NCBI RefSeq assembly: GCF_002379085.1 | Contig: NZ_NBZW01000011.1 | Location: forward strand, 62,001-126,000 | Direction of reading: 5' to 3' | Length of the DNA stretch: 64,000 nt | From: Polaromonas sp. AET17H-212 | GTDB taxonomy: Bacteria; Pseudomonadota; Gammaproteobacteria; Burkholderiales; Burkholderiaceae_C | In this document: piece by piece, positions 9,045-17,042 of the stretch | How positions within the stretch are numbered: the stretch's first letter is position 1 | Layout: each line of letters starts with the position of its first letter | Made by a program: the position numbers and the translations under genes | The notes under the pieces: model-generated | Told to the model about the DNA's origin: nothing | Database searches by the model: none | What the model saw: the letters and a program-made list of their open reading frames with translations, nothing else

Positions 9045-9362
9045 ATGAACCTACAAAACCCCACGCAAGTTTTGGCCAACCAGCCGTTACACAGGTCTAG
9101 CAAACTATCCCTTGTGATGTGTATCTTCATGTTGGCTTTCTTCGCCTTGGTAAATTCTGACGCTACTAACTGGAACGTATTTGGCGGATCCATTGCTGTT
9201 TCGCTTGCTGGCATGTATGCGTCCACGCTTCTACGAGAGAAGGCGGGCGCGCTAGACCTTAGAAGCATTGAAGCAAGCAGCACCTTGCTGCGCGCGGCTA
9301 CTTTGCTTCCACTGCTATTGTTTGTCGCGTTTCTGGTATTGCTGGTCGTGCAATTTTGGTGA
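9045..9362 (+). CDS. Small hypothetical membrane protein
   Basis: A 105-aa protein not recognised as a known family. Hydrophobic segments lie at about residues 23-40 (LSLVMCIFMLAFFALV), 48-62 and 85-104 (LLPLLLFVAFLVLLVVQFW), so it should sit in the inner membrane with two or three helices. The ATG at 9045 has GGCAGGAG eight bases upstream, which supports translation. Its base composition is low in GC compared with neighbours, like the metallopeptidase at 8034-8804. It lies between the decayed and the intact YCII copies. Confidence 0.55.
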   Translation: MNLQNPTQVLANQPLHRSSKLSLVMCIFMLAFFALVNSDATNWNVFGGSIAVSLAGMYASTLLREKAGALDLRSIEASSTLLRAATLLPLLLFVAFLVLLVVQFW

Positions 9363-9450
9363 TATTGGTAGCTTCCGGCTTTAAACGCCCCGATCGGTAC
9401 GCGCGCAACTTCTTGCTGCTCCATCGCGCTGCAGCGTCTTCTCGTCCTGT

Positions 9451-9825
9451 TCAGCGGGTCTGCTCAAAAAACCCAATCGGGTGCACCTCAACCGCCCACC
9501 CCACACTCTCCCCCAGCGTCGCCGCCGGATGCAGCGAAGCCACCCGCACCGCCTCGTCTTTATCCGCCGCTTCAATGATGAAGAAGCCACCGACCATCTC
9601 CTTGGCTTCGGCATAAGGCCCGTCGGTCAGCTGCGTCTTGCCACCGCGCGGGCGCAGCGCAAACGCGGCCTGCGGGCCGTCGAGGGAGGCGCTGACCACC
9701 AGGCGGCCGGTTTTCTTGAGTTCGGCGTCTTTGGCCGGGCATTGGCTCACCAGGGCCTGCACGTCGGCGGGCGCCATGGCGGCGAATTTCTCGGGGTTGT
9801 AGTAAGCGAGGCAGAGGTATTTCAT
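9451..9825 (-). CDS. YCII/DGPF-domain protein
   Basis: A 124-aa protein of the YCII-related (DGPF) family, small ferredoxin-like-fold proteins often encoded next to ECF sigma factors. It begins MKYLCLAYYNPEKF and carries SASLDGPQAAFALRPR and LTDGPYAEAKEMVGGFF, the two conserved blocks. The start at 9825 has AAGGACC upstream. No sigma factor is adjacent here. The biochemical role of this family is poorly known. A truncated second copy lies 465 bp to the left. Confidence 0.8.
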   Translation of the reverse strand: MKYLCLAYYNPEKFAAMAPADVQALVSQCPAKDAELKKTGRLVVSASLDGPQAAFALRPRGGKTQLTDGPYAEAKEMVGGFFIIEAADKDEAVRVASLHPAATLGESVGWAVEVHPIGFFEQTR

Positions 9826-10139
9826 GGGGAGGTCCTTGGGTCGATGGTTGATGGTCACACCTGCACGACGAACGGAGAATCCCCATTTCGACACATCGCC
9901 CCCAGGCAGTCAAACAAAACTCTCCTCAGGGCGCCTTTTCTGCGGAAGGCCAAGCTGCGCTGCCGCCAGCCGCTGCCCCGGCGACTGGATCAGGCCGTCG
10001 CTGTTGCTACTGTTTTCATAGCTTCTTGCGTCCGTTACACAAGGGCTGGCGGTCGATTTGATGCACAAGTTTCGCCCGCCAGCCCTTTCACGCCTCGCTG
10101 AAGCCGGTCACCGCCACCAGGCCCCGCGGCTGCGGCCGC
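9826..10139. other. Gene-free 314-bp gap holding one interspersed repeat
   Basis: No convincing coding sequence is present between the YCII gene and the cupin gene. The YCII promoter should lie at the left end. A copy of the roughly 60-bp interspersed repeat (10004-10064) occupies the middle, next to the inverted words GGGCTGGCGG and CCGCCAGCCC. The right end precedes the cupin stop codon. Confidence 0.6.
10004..10064 (+). repeat. Interspersed repeat, copy A
   Basis: It starts TTGCTACTGTTTTCATAGC, continues CTTGCGTCCGTTACACAAGG and ends GGCTGGCGGTCGATTTGATG. Members of this family share the GCTAY-N6-8-RTAGC palindromic head, a GCGC-like middle and a GGGCTGG(A/C)GG...TTTGA tail. Confidence 0.75.
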
Positions 10140-10577
10140 TCAGTGGGCCGGGTCCAGAAACGGCGTGTTGGGGTCGCTCACGTAAAAGATAACCACCCGC
10201 AGCGGGTCGGTGGCGCTCTTGTTGTAGCCGGTCATTTTCACGTTGGGTGGTTCGACAAACGCCTGGCCGGCGCTGAGGACCACCGGCGCCCGGCCCTCCA
10301 GGTCCAGCGTGAACTGGCCTTCGAGCACGTACACCGTCACCGGGGAGCGGTGGGTGTGGAACACCGTCCTGTCGCCCGGCTTGAAGGCGGCGGTCATCAC
10401 CCTGACTTCCTGCGTGTCGCCCTTGGGCATCTGCAGCACGTTTTCTTTCAGCACCAGCTGGGGCGCGGCCAGGCCGGGGCCCTGGGCATGGGCCGTGGGC
10501 ACGCAGAAGGCGGCGCCCAGCAGCAAGGCCAGGCCGGCGCGGCGGGCGGGGCGTGTGGGTTCATGGCGTGGGTTCAT
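10140..10577 (-). CDS. Exported cupin-domain protein
   Basis: A 145-aa protein with a signal peptide (hydrophobic core LALLLGAAFCV, likely cleavage after AHA, residue 30) and one cupin beta-barrel. Motif 1 is GDRTVFHTHRSPVTVYVLEG, with a His-x-His pair for metal, and motif 2 follows at LSAGQAFVEPPNVKM. The start at 10577 has AAGGAC upstream. It is divergent from the LysR regulator that starts at 10685, which probably controls it. A binding or stress-related role is possible; no reaction can be assigned. Confidence 0.78.
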   Translation of the reverse strand: MNPRHEPTRPARRAGLALLLGAAFCVPTAHAQGPGLAAPQLVLKENVLQMPKGDTQEVRVMTAAFKPGDRTVFHTHRSPVTVYVLEGQFTLDLEGRAPVVLSAGQAFVEPPNVKMTGYNKSATDPLRVVIFYVSDPNTPFLDPAH

Positions 10578-10684
10578 GGCAAGTCCTTTCAACAAGGGGG
10601 AGACATGCGGCCAGTTTAGGCAACGGCCCGGCCCTGCGCCAGCCGCAGAACTGCATAATGGGGCCGCACCGACGCGGAGCGCAC

Positions 10685-11578
10685 ATGTTCGATTGGGACG
10701 ACCTCAAGCATTTCCTGGCAGTGGCGCGTCATGGCAGCACCACCGCCGCAGGCCGCGCGCTGAACACCGACCAGTCCACCGTGCAGCGGCGCATCACCCG
10801 GCTTGAACAGCGCATTGGCCAGCCCCTGGTAGAGCGCCACCCCAGTGGCTACCGGCTGACCGCTTACGGCCAGCAGCTGTTGCCCCATGCGCAGCGGGTG
10901 GAGCAGCAGATGCTGGCCCTACAGAACGTCGTGCAGTCTTCCGCGCGTGAGCTGAACGGCGTCATCCGCCTGACCTGCCCGGAACCGCTGGTGGCACGCA
11001 TCACCCGCTCCCCCTTGCTGGAGCGCCTGCAGGCACGGCACCCCGGCCTGCACGTGGAGTTTGTCGTGAGCGACCATTACGTGGACCTGGGCCAGGGCGA
11101 AGCCGACGTGGCGCTGCGCTCGGGCGACACCGTGGACAACCAGCTCATCGGCCGCAAGGTGGCCGATTCGCTGTGGGCGGTGTACGGGGGCCGCGGCTAC
11201 CTGGCGCGCCACGGCAGCCCGGCGCGCACGGAAGAGCTGGCGCAGCACGCCTGGACAGGTTTTGACGAAAGCATGGGCAAACACCGCGCGACGCAGTGGC
11301 TGCGCCAGGTGGCGCCGGGTACACGCCTCGCGGCCACCAGCGGCAGCGTGCTGGGCCTGGTTCAGCTGGCAAAGGCGAATATGGGCCTGGCCGCGCTGCC
11401 GACGGCGCTGGGTGATGCCGAACCCGACCTGGTGCGGGTGCTGGGCCCGGTGCCCGAGCTGACGCGCATCTGGCGCCTGCTGACCACGCGCCAGCTGCGG
11501 CGCACGCCGCGGGTGTCGGCCTTCTTTGACTTCATGGCCAGCGAGATGGACACGCTGCGCCCCATCCTGACGGGCTGA
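10685..11578 (+). CDS. LysR-family transcriptional regulator
   Basis: A 297-aa regulator. The winged HTH occupies residues 1-62 (FDWDDLKHFLAVARHGSTTA, then QSTVQRRITRLEQRIGQPLV). It is followed by a coiled linker and a periplasmic-binding-protein-like effector domain (about 88-295). The ATG at 10685 agrees with the family start. It is divergent from the cupin gene with about 107 bp between starts, the usual layout for a LysR protein and its target. The inducer is not predictable. Confidence 0.88.
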   Translation: MFDWDDLKHFLAVARHGSTTAAGRALNTDQSTVQRRITRLEQRIGQPLVERHPSGYRLTAYGQQLLPHAQRVEQQMLALQNVVQSSARELNGVIRLTCPEPLVARITRSPLLERLQARHPGLHVEFVVSDHYVDLGQGEADVALRSGDTVDNQLIGRKVADSLWAVYGGRGYLARHGSPARTEELAQHAWTGFDESMGKHRATQWLRQVAPGTRLAATSGSVLGLVQLAKANMGLAALPTALGDAEPDLVRVLGPVPELTRIWRLLTTRQLRRTPRVSAFFDFMASEMDTLRPILTG

Positions 11579-11632
11579 GTACTGCCCCGGCGCGTGCGGC
11601 TTTGCCCTGACGGTGAAGGCGGGAAGCGCAGA

Positions 11633-11690
11633 TACTACAAAACTGATAGCAACTTACGCCCGTTACACAATGGCTGCGGGCCGATTTGAC
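11633..11690 (+). repeat. Interspersed repeat, copy B
   Basis: It starts TACTACAAAACTGATAGCAA, continues CTTACGCCCGTTACACAATG and ends GCTGCGGGCCGATTTGAC. It lies in the gap between convergent lysR and the formyltransferase-ACT gene and closely resembles copy A. Confidence 0.7.
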
Positions 11691-11712
11691 TCTGTTTTTG
11701 GCGGCGAGGGTG

Positions 11713-11744
11713 CCCTCACCCCTGCGCGCTCCCAGGGGAGAGGG
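11713..11744. terminator. Strong hairpin between convergent genes
   Basis: CCCTCACCCCTG pairs with CAGGGGAGAGGG over 11 of 12 positions around an 8-base loop. It lacks a T tract, so it may be a repeat-type hairpin that also acts as a terminator between the convergent lysR and formyltransferase-ACT genes. Confidence 0.45.
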
Positions 11745-11771
11745 GGAAGGACGCCGGAGCCGGCGGAGCGA

Positions 11772-12971
11772 TCAGGACTGCGCAGGCACCCCGGCGGTTG
11801 CAGCGTGGCCGGGCGTCTGGCTTTCGACCTGGCGCTCACCCAAAGCGATATCGACCATCATTTCGCTGGCCAGGGTGCCGACTTCATGCCGCAAAGCCTC
11901 GATGGACAGGGCGGCCGGCACCAGCAGGTGCGCTTCGACCTTGAAGGTCTGCTTGCCCGACACGCCGCTGCGGACGATGTCGGTGTGGATGTTCTCGATG
12001 CTGATGCCGCGCCCGGCCAGCATCTTCGTCAGGTTGCTGACGATGCCCACCCGGTCTTCGCCGACCAGCTCCAGCTCCACCACGCGCAGCGAGGGGGGTA
12101 CGTTGGCGCCGTTGCTGCGGGCAACGACCACCTGCAGGCCGCTGGACTCCAGCCCGCGCAGCGCGGCGGCGAGCGCATCGGCATTCTCGCGCGGCACCTC
12201 GAAATGAATCATGCCGGCAAATTCGCCGGCCAGGCGGGTCATGCGGCTGGCTGCCCAGTTGGCGCCGAAACGCTGCGCGCGCTCCGCCAACGAACTGACG
12301 ATGCCCTGGCGGTCGCCGCCGACGATGGAGACCACCAGCGAGGTGGTGGTCGGCGAAGCCTCCTCGGTCAGCACGACAGCCCGGCGGATCATCGGTGCGC
12401 GGGTGGCGAAGTGCGGGTCCTGCGGATAGGCCGGCACCGAGCCCTGCAGCCGCGCATGATGGACGACCTTGCTCAGCAGGGCCAGGCCCATGGGCGCAAG
12501 GGCGCGCTCCCACAGCTCGCGCGCGGTTTCGCCCTTTTTGACAAAACACCAGTCCTGCGCGGCGATGGCGCCGGCGTCCCAGCCGTCGGCCAGGTGGTAG
12601 ATCGATCCGCCGGCGATGGCGTCGCCTTCGAGGATGGTCCATTCGACGGCGGCAATGCCGCGGTGCCGCGGCAGCAACGAGGGGTGGTAGCCGATGCCGC
12701 CCAGGCGCGAACGCGCCAGCGCCTCGTCGCTCACCCGTGCGTGCGTGTGCGCGGCGATGATGAGCTCGGTGCCTTCGGCAATGGCTTCGCCCGGCACGAT
12801 CTTGGGATTAGCGAGCACATGCACCGCAATGCCTGCCGCCTGCGCCGCCAGCGCGAGCCGGTCATCGGCCGCCGGAGCGACGATGCTGGTGAACTCTATG
12901 CCTTCTTCCTTGCGCAGCGCCTCAAAAACCGAAGCAGCGAAAAAACGGGAACCTACCAATGCGCATTTCAT
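11772..12971 (-). CDS. Formyltransferase domain fused to tandem ACT domains
   Basis: A 399-aa two-part protein. Residues 1-180 are a Formyl_trans_N fold. GYHPSLLPRHRG (95-106) carries the catalytic-type His96, and ADGWDAG (128-134) carries Asp132, like the 10-formyl-THF hydrolase part of ALDH1L1. The Asn of methionyl-tRNA formyltransferase (N-x-H) is replaced by Gly. Residues about 210-285 and 298-375 are two ACT domains with GDRQGIVSSLAERA and EDRVGIVSNLTKML, as in GcvR and PurU. A hydrolase or transferase on 10-formyl-THF regulated by an amino acid is a reasonable inference. ATG at 12971 was preferred to a GTG two codons upstream. It follows the class V aminotransferase gene, hinting at glyoxylate/glycine/serine one-carbon metabolism. 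Confidence 0.78.
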   Translation of the reverse strand: MKCALVGSRFFAASVFEALRKEEGIEFTSIVAPAADDRLALAAQAAGIAVHVLANPKIVPGEAIAEGTELIIAAHTHARVSDEALARSRLGGIGYHPSLLPRHRGIAAVEWTILEGDAIAGGSIYHLADGWDAGAIAAQDWCFVKKGETARELWERALAPMGLALLSKVVHHARLQGSVPAYPQDPHFATRAPMIRRAVVLTEEASPTTTSLVVSIVGGDRQGIVSSLAERAQRFGANWAASRMTRLAGEFAGMIHFEVPRENADALAAALRGLESSGLQVVVARSNGANVPPSLRVVELELVGEDRVGIVSNLTKMLAGRGISIENIHTDIVRSGVSGKQTFKVEAHLLVPAALSIEALRHEVGTLASEMMVDIALGERQVESQTPGHAATAGVPAQS

Positions 12972-12995
12972 GGGCACATCTCTTCTTCAGATTAA

Positions 12996-13034
12996 AAATG
13001 GAAAAGGGAGGGAAAGGGAGAAAAAGGAAAAAGC
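12996..13034 (-). repeat. Polypurine/polypyrimidine low-complexity tract upstream of the formyltransferase-ACT gene
   Basis: The plus strand is almost only G and A (GGAAAAGGGAGGGAAAGGGA and onward), built of degenerate 6-7-bp units. It fills the gap between the aminotransferase stop and the next start, 25-63 bp upstream of that start codon. Confidence 0.6.
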
Positions 13035-13049
13035 CGGAGCGAGGCGGCT

Positions 13050-14210
13050 TCAGCCGGCCACCGTTTCGGCCACCGGCGCCTTGAGGCCAATGCGGTCCAA
13101 CGCGGCAGCGAGCTGGCCGACCGTGCGGTCGGCCTGGTGCCACTTCTCCAGCCCGAACAGGCCGATGCGGAAGGTCTTGAAGTCGGCGCCTTCGTCGCAC
13201 TGCAGCGGCACGCCGGCTGCGGTTTGCAAACCCTGCTCCAGAAACTTCTTGCCGGACTGGATGTCCGGATCCGTCGTGTAGCTGACGAGCACGCCGGGCG
13301 CCTTGAAACCTTCGGCCGCCACGCTGGGCAGGCCGCGGCTTTCGAACAGCTGGCGCACCTTTTGCCCCAAGGCTTCCTGCTCGGCCTTGACTTTCGCAAA
13401 CCCGTAGGCCTGGGTTTCCTTCATGGCGGCGCGCAGGCGCGTGAGGGCGTCGGTGGGCAAGGTGGCGTGGTAGGCGTGGCCGCCTTTTTCGTAGGTTTCC
13501 ATGATCTGCAGCCACTTCTTCAGGTCGCAGGCAAAGCTGGAGCTGGTGGTGCCTTCGATGGCGGTGCGAGCACGCTCGCTGAGCATGACCATGGCGCAGC
13601 AGGGTGAGCTGCTCCAGCCTTTTTGCGGGGCCGAGATCAGCACGTCCACACCGGTGGCTTTCATGTCCACCCACATGGCGCCGGAGGCGATGCAGTCGAG
13701 CACGAAGAGGCCGCCCACGGCGTGCACGGCTTCGGCCACGGCCAACAGGTAACTGTCGGGCAGGATCATGCCGGAGGCGGTTTCAACATGCGGGGCAAAC
13801 ACCACGGCCGGTTTTTCCCTGGCGATGGCGGCCTGCACCTCGGCAATGGGCGCGGGCGCCCAGGGGGCTTGCGCGCCCTGGCTGGTCTGGCGCGCCTTGA
13901 GCACGGTGGACGAGGCGGGGAGGCTTCCCATGTCGAAGATCTGCGTCCAGCGGTAGCTGAACCAGCCGTTGCGGATGACCATGACGTGTTTGCCGGCGGC
14001 AAACTGGCGTGCCACGGCTTCCATGCCGTAAGTGCCGCTGCCGGGCACCAGCGCCGCGGAAGGCGCGTTGTACACCTCCTTCAGGATGCTGGAGATGTCG
14101 GTCATCACGCCCTGGAAGCTTTTGGACATGTGGTTGAGCGCGCGGTCGGTGTAGACCACCGAAAATTCGAGCAGGCCATCAGGGTCAACTTGGGGCAGCA
14201 ATCCGGGCAT
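13050..14210 (-). CDS. Class V PLP aminotransferase (alanine/serine-glyoxylate type)
   Basis: A 386-aa class V aminotransferase resembling alanine-glyoxylate and serine-pyruvate/glyoxylate aminotransferases and 2-aminoethylphosphonate enzymes. PGSGTYGMEA (56-65) is the cofactor phosphate loop, and SAPQKGW (193-199) contains the Schiff-base Lys197, preceded by the cofactor Asp172 in LDCIASGAMWVD. It would make glycine from glyoxylate or use a related pair. It starts at ATG 14210. The next gene downstream is the formyltransferase-ACT fusion, supporting a role in glyoxylate/one-carbon flux. Confidence 0.88.
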   Translation of the reverse strand: MPGLLPQVDPDGLLEFSVVYTDRALNHMSKSFQGVMTDISSILKEVYNAPSAALVPGSGTYGMEAVARQFAAGKHVMVIRNGWFSYRWTQIFDMGSLPASSTVLKARQTSQGAQAPWAPAPIAEVQAAIAREKPAVVFAPHVETASGMILPDSYLLAVAEAVHAVGGLFVLDCIASGAMWVDMKATGVDVLISAPQKGWSSSPCCAMVMLSERARTAIEGTTSSSFACDLKKWLQIMETYEKGGHAYHATLPTDALTRLRAAMKETQAYGFAKVKAEQEALGQKVRQLFESRGLPSVAAEGFKAPGVLVSYTTDPDIQSGKKFLEQGLQTAAGVPLQCDEGADFKTFRIGLFGLEKWHQADRTVGQLAAALDRIGLKAPVAETVAG

Positions 14211-14291
14211 AGGGTTTTCTCGGGGGTGGTTGAAACAGTTTGGGCCCAGCAGCTTAGCACTGCCCGCCCTTCCCCTGCCGCCGGCCGGTTG

Positions 14292-14963
14292 TTATCTGGC
14301 CGCGAGCAGGTTGGACAGCACCGCCATGTCGGTAAAGATGGCCATGGCGCCGGCCTGCCGCAAGGCCTCGGGGGCGTCGTGCCCGGCTTCGGGCGGGCTG
14401 TAGCCAAACACGGTGGCGCCGGCGGCCACGCCGGAGGTGACGCCGGCCACGGTGTCTTCCACCACCGCGCAGCGGTGCGGGGCGATGCCCAGCGCCGCGG
14501 CGGCGGCCAGGTAGACATCGGGCGCGGGTTTGGAGCGCGGCATCTCGTGCCCGCTGAAGATGCGGCCCTGGAAGCTGGGCATGAGGCCGCACTTTTCCAG
14601 CTGCAGCTCGACCTTGAAGCGGTCGGCGCCGGAGGCGCAGGCAATGCGACCTTCGTACAGGGTGTGGATCTGCGCCACGGCTTCGACGGCGCCGCGAATC
14701 GGCAGCAGGCCTTCGACCAGCGCCTCGTTGCGCCGGCCGCGAAACTCGTGCAGCCACTGCTCGGTCAGCGGCTGGCCGGTGTTGGCCTCGATGACGGCGA
14801 TCTCGTCCTTGACGGCCTTGCCGATGAACAGGCGCATGCACTCGGCGGCGCTGAGCTTCCAGCCGGCTTCTTCCAGCATGTCGCGCAACACGCCGTTGGT
14901 GATGGGCTCGCTGTCGACCAGCACGCCGTCACAGTCAAACAACACGGCTTCGAATTTCAACAC
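14292..14963 (-). CDS. HAD-superfamily phosphatase (phosphoglycolate phosphatase/beta-PGM-like)
   Basis: A 223-aa subfamily IA HAD hydrolase. Motif I is DCDGVLVDSE (nucleophile Asp10, general acid Asp12), motif II is the Ser in CASGADRF, motif III is KPAPDVY, and motif IV is VVEDTVAGV. An alpha-helical C1 cap lies between motifs I and II. It dephosphorylates a small phosphorylated metabolite, with phosphoglycolate or a sugar phosphate possible. The start is GTG at 14963 with GAGAGA upstream. It precedes the glyoxylate-type aminotransferase on the same strand, which fits phosphoglycolate but does not prove it. Confidence 0.85.
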   Translation of the reverse strand: MLKFEAVLFDCDGVLVDSEPITNGVLRDMLEEAGWKLSAAECMRLFIGKAVKDEIAVIEANTGQPLTEQWLHEFRGRRNEALVEGLLPIRGAVEAVAQIHTLYEGRIACASGADRFKVELQLEKCGLMPSFQGRIFSGHEMPRSKPAPDVYLAAAAALGIAPHRCAVVEDTVAGVTSGVAAGATVFGYSPPEAGHDAPEALRQAGAMAIFTDMAVLSNLLAAR

Positions 14964-14981
14964 GGGTGATCTCTCTTCAAA

Positions 14982-15042
14982 ATGCTATGAATTTAGTAGC
15001 TACCAGCGCAGACAGAACAAGGGTCTAAGGCCTTTTTCATGC
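14982..15042 (+). repeat. Interspersed repeat, copy C
   Basis: It reads TGCTATGAATTTAGTAGC, then TACCAGCGCAGACAGAACAA and GGGTCTAAGGCCTTTTTCAT. It fills most of the gap between the ychJ stop and the HAD phosphatase start. The tail (TAAGGCCTTTTTCATGC) defines a subtype shared with copies H and I. Confidence 0.7.
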
Positions 15043-15056
15043 AAAAACTTCAGGCG

Positions 15057-15449
15057 CTACAGCTGGTCGCCGTCCACATAGTACCAACGGCCGGCTTCGC
15101 GCACGAAGCGGCTGCGCTCGTGCAGGCGCACGGCCGGGCTGCCCGGGCTTTTCTGGCGGGCGACAAATTCAACTTCGGCGTGGCTGTCGTCCAGCAGCCG
15201 GTGCTGGCGCACGTCCAGCCCCAGCCACTTCACGCCGGGGTCGAACTCGATGCCGGACGGGCGGCGGCTGGCGTGCCAGGTGGCGAGCAGGTAGTCGGCG
15301 CGTTCGCGCACAAAGGCGGTGTAGCGCGAGCGCATCAGCGCCTCGGCATCGGGCGCCGGCGTGTCGTGCGCCAGGTAACGACCGCAGCAGGCGGCATAGG
15401 CCAGCGGCCGGCCGCGCGCATCGGCCCGGCCGCAGGGGCAGGCAGCCAA
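15057..15449 (-). CDS. ychJ: YchJ-family protein with SEC-C-type zinc-binding start
   Basis: A 130-aa protein matching the UPF0225/YchJ family: CPCGR near the N-terminus and CCGRYL as cysteine-rich zinc-binding blocks, then EALMRSRYTAFV, ADYLLATWHASRRP and RFVREAGRWYYVDGD. The proposed start is TTG at 15449, two bases after the rhodanese stop (translational coupling). No ATG lies near the conserved start; an in-frame ATG 28 codons upstream is inside the rhodanese gene. The function of the family is unknown. Confidence 0.75.
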   Translation of the reverse strand: MAACPCGRADARGRPLAYAACCGRYLAHDTPAPDAEALMRSRYTAFVRERADYLLATWHASRRPSGIEFDPGVKWLGLDVRQHRLLDDSHAEVEFVARQKSPGSPAVRLHERSRFVREAGRWYYVDGDQL

Positions 15450-15451
15450 CG

Positions 15452-15889
15452 TCAGCCCTTGGCAGGCTGGCGCGCCGCGTGGGCCTGCTTGTGCGCTTCC
15501 AGGGTTTCCAGCGGGGCGCCCTGCTTTTTCCACTCGGCAAAGCCGCCGTCGATGTGGGCCACATTGGTCATGCCCATGTCCTGCAGCGTCTTGGTGGCCA
15601 GTGCGCTGCGCCAGCCGGCGCCGCAGAACAGGATGAACTGCTTGCCCTCGTCGCCAAACACCGGCTTGAAATAGGGCGAGGCCGGGTCCACCCAGAACTC
15701 CAGCATGCCGCGCGGCGCCAGCAGGGCGCCCGGCACCGTGCCTTCGCGCTCCAGCTCGCGCACGTCGCGGATGTCGACGATCTGCACCCGCGGGTCGGCG
15801 AGTTTGGCCTGGGCCTCGGCCACCGAATAGGTGGTGACCTGCGCCATGGCCTCATCGACGAGGGCGCGGAATCCTTTGGTGATGGGCAT
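15452..15889 (-). CDS. Single-domain rhodanese sulfurtransferase
   Basis: A 145-aa protein with one rhodanese domain (about residues 18-135). VDIRDVRELEREG (38-50) and the active loop FCGAGWRSAL with Cys89 are intact, so it could carry persulfide sulfur. The C-terminal tail (EAHKQAHAARQPAKG) is basic. The start at 15889 has GGAGAC upstream. It lies 16 bp downstream of the acyl-CoA dehydrogenase gene and almost overlaps ychJ, so all three are probably one transcript. The link between the rhodanese and the catabolic genes is positional only. Confidence 0.87.
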   Translation of the reverse strand: MPITKGFRALVDEAMAQVTTYSVAEAQAKLADPRVQIVDIRDVRELEREGTVPGALLAPRGMLEFWVDPASPYFKPVFGDEGKQFILFCGAGWRSALATKTLQDMGMTNVAHIDGGFAEWKKQGAPLETLEAHKQAHAARQPAKG

Positions 15890-15905
15890 GGGTTTTGTCT
15901 CCTGT

Positions 15906-17036
15906 TCAGGCCAGCGCGCGCTGGATGATGATTTTCTGCACGTCGGACGTGCCTTCGTAGATCTGGCAGACGCGCACGTCGCGGTAGATGCGCTCCACCG
16001 GGAAGTCGCTGACATAGCCGTAGCCGCCCAGGGTCTGGATGGCGGCGCTGCAAACCTGCTCGGCCATTTCGCTGGCGAAGAGTTTGGCCATCGCCGCTTC
16101 CTTCAGGCAGGGCAGGCCGGCGTCGCGCAGGCTGGCGGCGTGCCAGATCAGCTGGCGTGCGGCTTCGAGTTTCGTGGCGCAGTCGGCCAGCCGGAAACCG
16201 ACCGCCTGGTGGTTGAAGATGGCGGTTCCGAAGCTCTGGCGCTCCTTGGCATATTGAACGGCGAATTCAAACGCGCTGCGCGCCATGCCCACGCTCTGCG
16301 CGGCAATGCCGATGCGCCCGCCTTCGAGCGCACCCAGCGCGATCTTGTAGCCCTCGCCCTCGGCGCCAATCAGGTTGTCGGCCGGGATGCGGCAGTTGTC
16401 GAAGTTGATCTGCGCCGTGTCGCTGGAGTTCTGGCCCAGCTTGTCTTCAAGGCGCGCCACGATGTAACCGGGCGCGTCGGTGGGCACCATGAAGGCGCTC
16501 ATGCCTTTTTTGCCGGAGCCCTTGTCGGTGACCGCAATGACCACGGCCGCGTGGCCGTTCTTGCCGCTGGTGATGAACTGCTTGACGCCGTTGATCACGT
16601 ACTCGTCACCCTCTTTCACCGCGGTGGTGCGCAGCGACGAGGCGTCGCTGCCCACATGCGGCTCGGTCAGGCAGAACACGCCCAGCATCTGGCCCTGCGC
16701 CAGCGGTGTCAGCCACTGCTTTTTCTGCGCGGCATTGCCGTAACGCAAAAGGATGGCGTTGACCGGGCAGTTGGTCACACTGATGGCCGTGCTGGTGCCG
16801 CCGTCGCCGGCGGCGATTTCCTCGATCACCAGCGCGAGCGTCAGGTAGTCGAGGTTGGCGCCGCCCAACGCTTCGGGCACGCAGATACCGTAAGCACCCA
16901 GCGCCGCCAGGCCTTGGTGCGCTTCTTTCGGGAAGTGGTGCGCCTTGTCCCACTTCGCGGCGTGGGGCCAGAGCTCCCGTTGCGCAAAATCGCGCACTGC
17001 GTCGCGGATCATCTGCTGGTCCTGCGTCAAGATCAT
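15906..17036 (-). CDS. Acyl-CoA dehydrogenase (short/branched-chain type)
   Basis: A complete 376-aa FAD-dependent acyl-CoA dehydrogenase. FCLTEPHVGSDASSLRTTA is the first signature and QTLGGYGYVSDFPVERIYRD the second, close to the C-terminus. The catalytic glutamate of short-chain/glutaryl subclasses is expected in YEGTSDVQK. Electrons go to ETF. It lies 6 bp after the SDR gene and belongs to the thiolase-SDR-dehydrogenase run. Short straight- or branched-chain acyl-CoA is likely; the exact chain length cannot be told. Confidence 0.9.
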   Translation of the reverse strand: MILTQDQQMIRDAVRDFAQRELWPHAAKWDKAHHFPKEAHQGLAALGAYGICVPEALGGANLDYLTLALVIEEIAAGDGGTSTAISVTNCPVNAILLRYGNAAQKKQWLTPLAQGQMLGVFCLTEPHVGSDASSLRTTAVKEGDEYVINGVKQFITSGKNGHAAVVIAVTDKGSGKKGMSAFMVPTDAPGYIVARLEDKLGQNSSDTAQINFDNCRIPADNLIGAEGEGYKIALGALEGGRIGIAAQSVGMARSAFEFAVQYAKERQSFGTAIFNHQAVGFRLADCATKLEAARQLIWHAASLRDAGLPCLKEAAMAKLFASEMAEQVCSAAIQTLGGYGYVSDFPVERIYRDVRVCQIYEGTSDVQKIIIQRALA

Positions 17037-17042
17037 GTCTGT

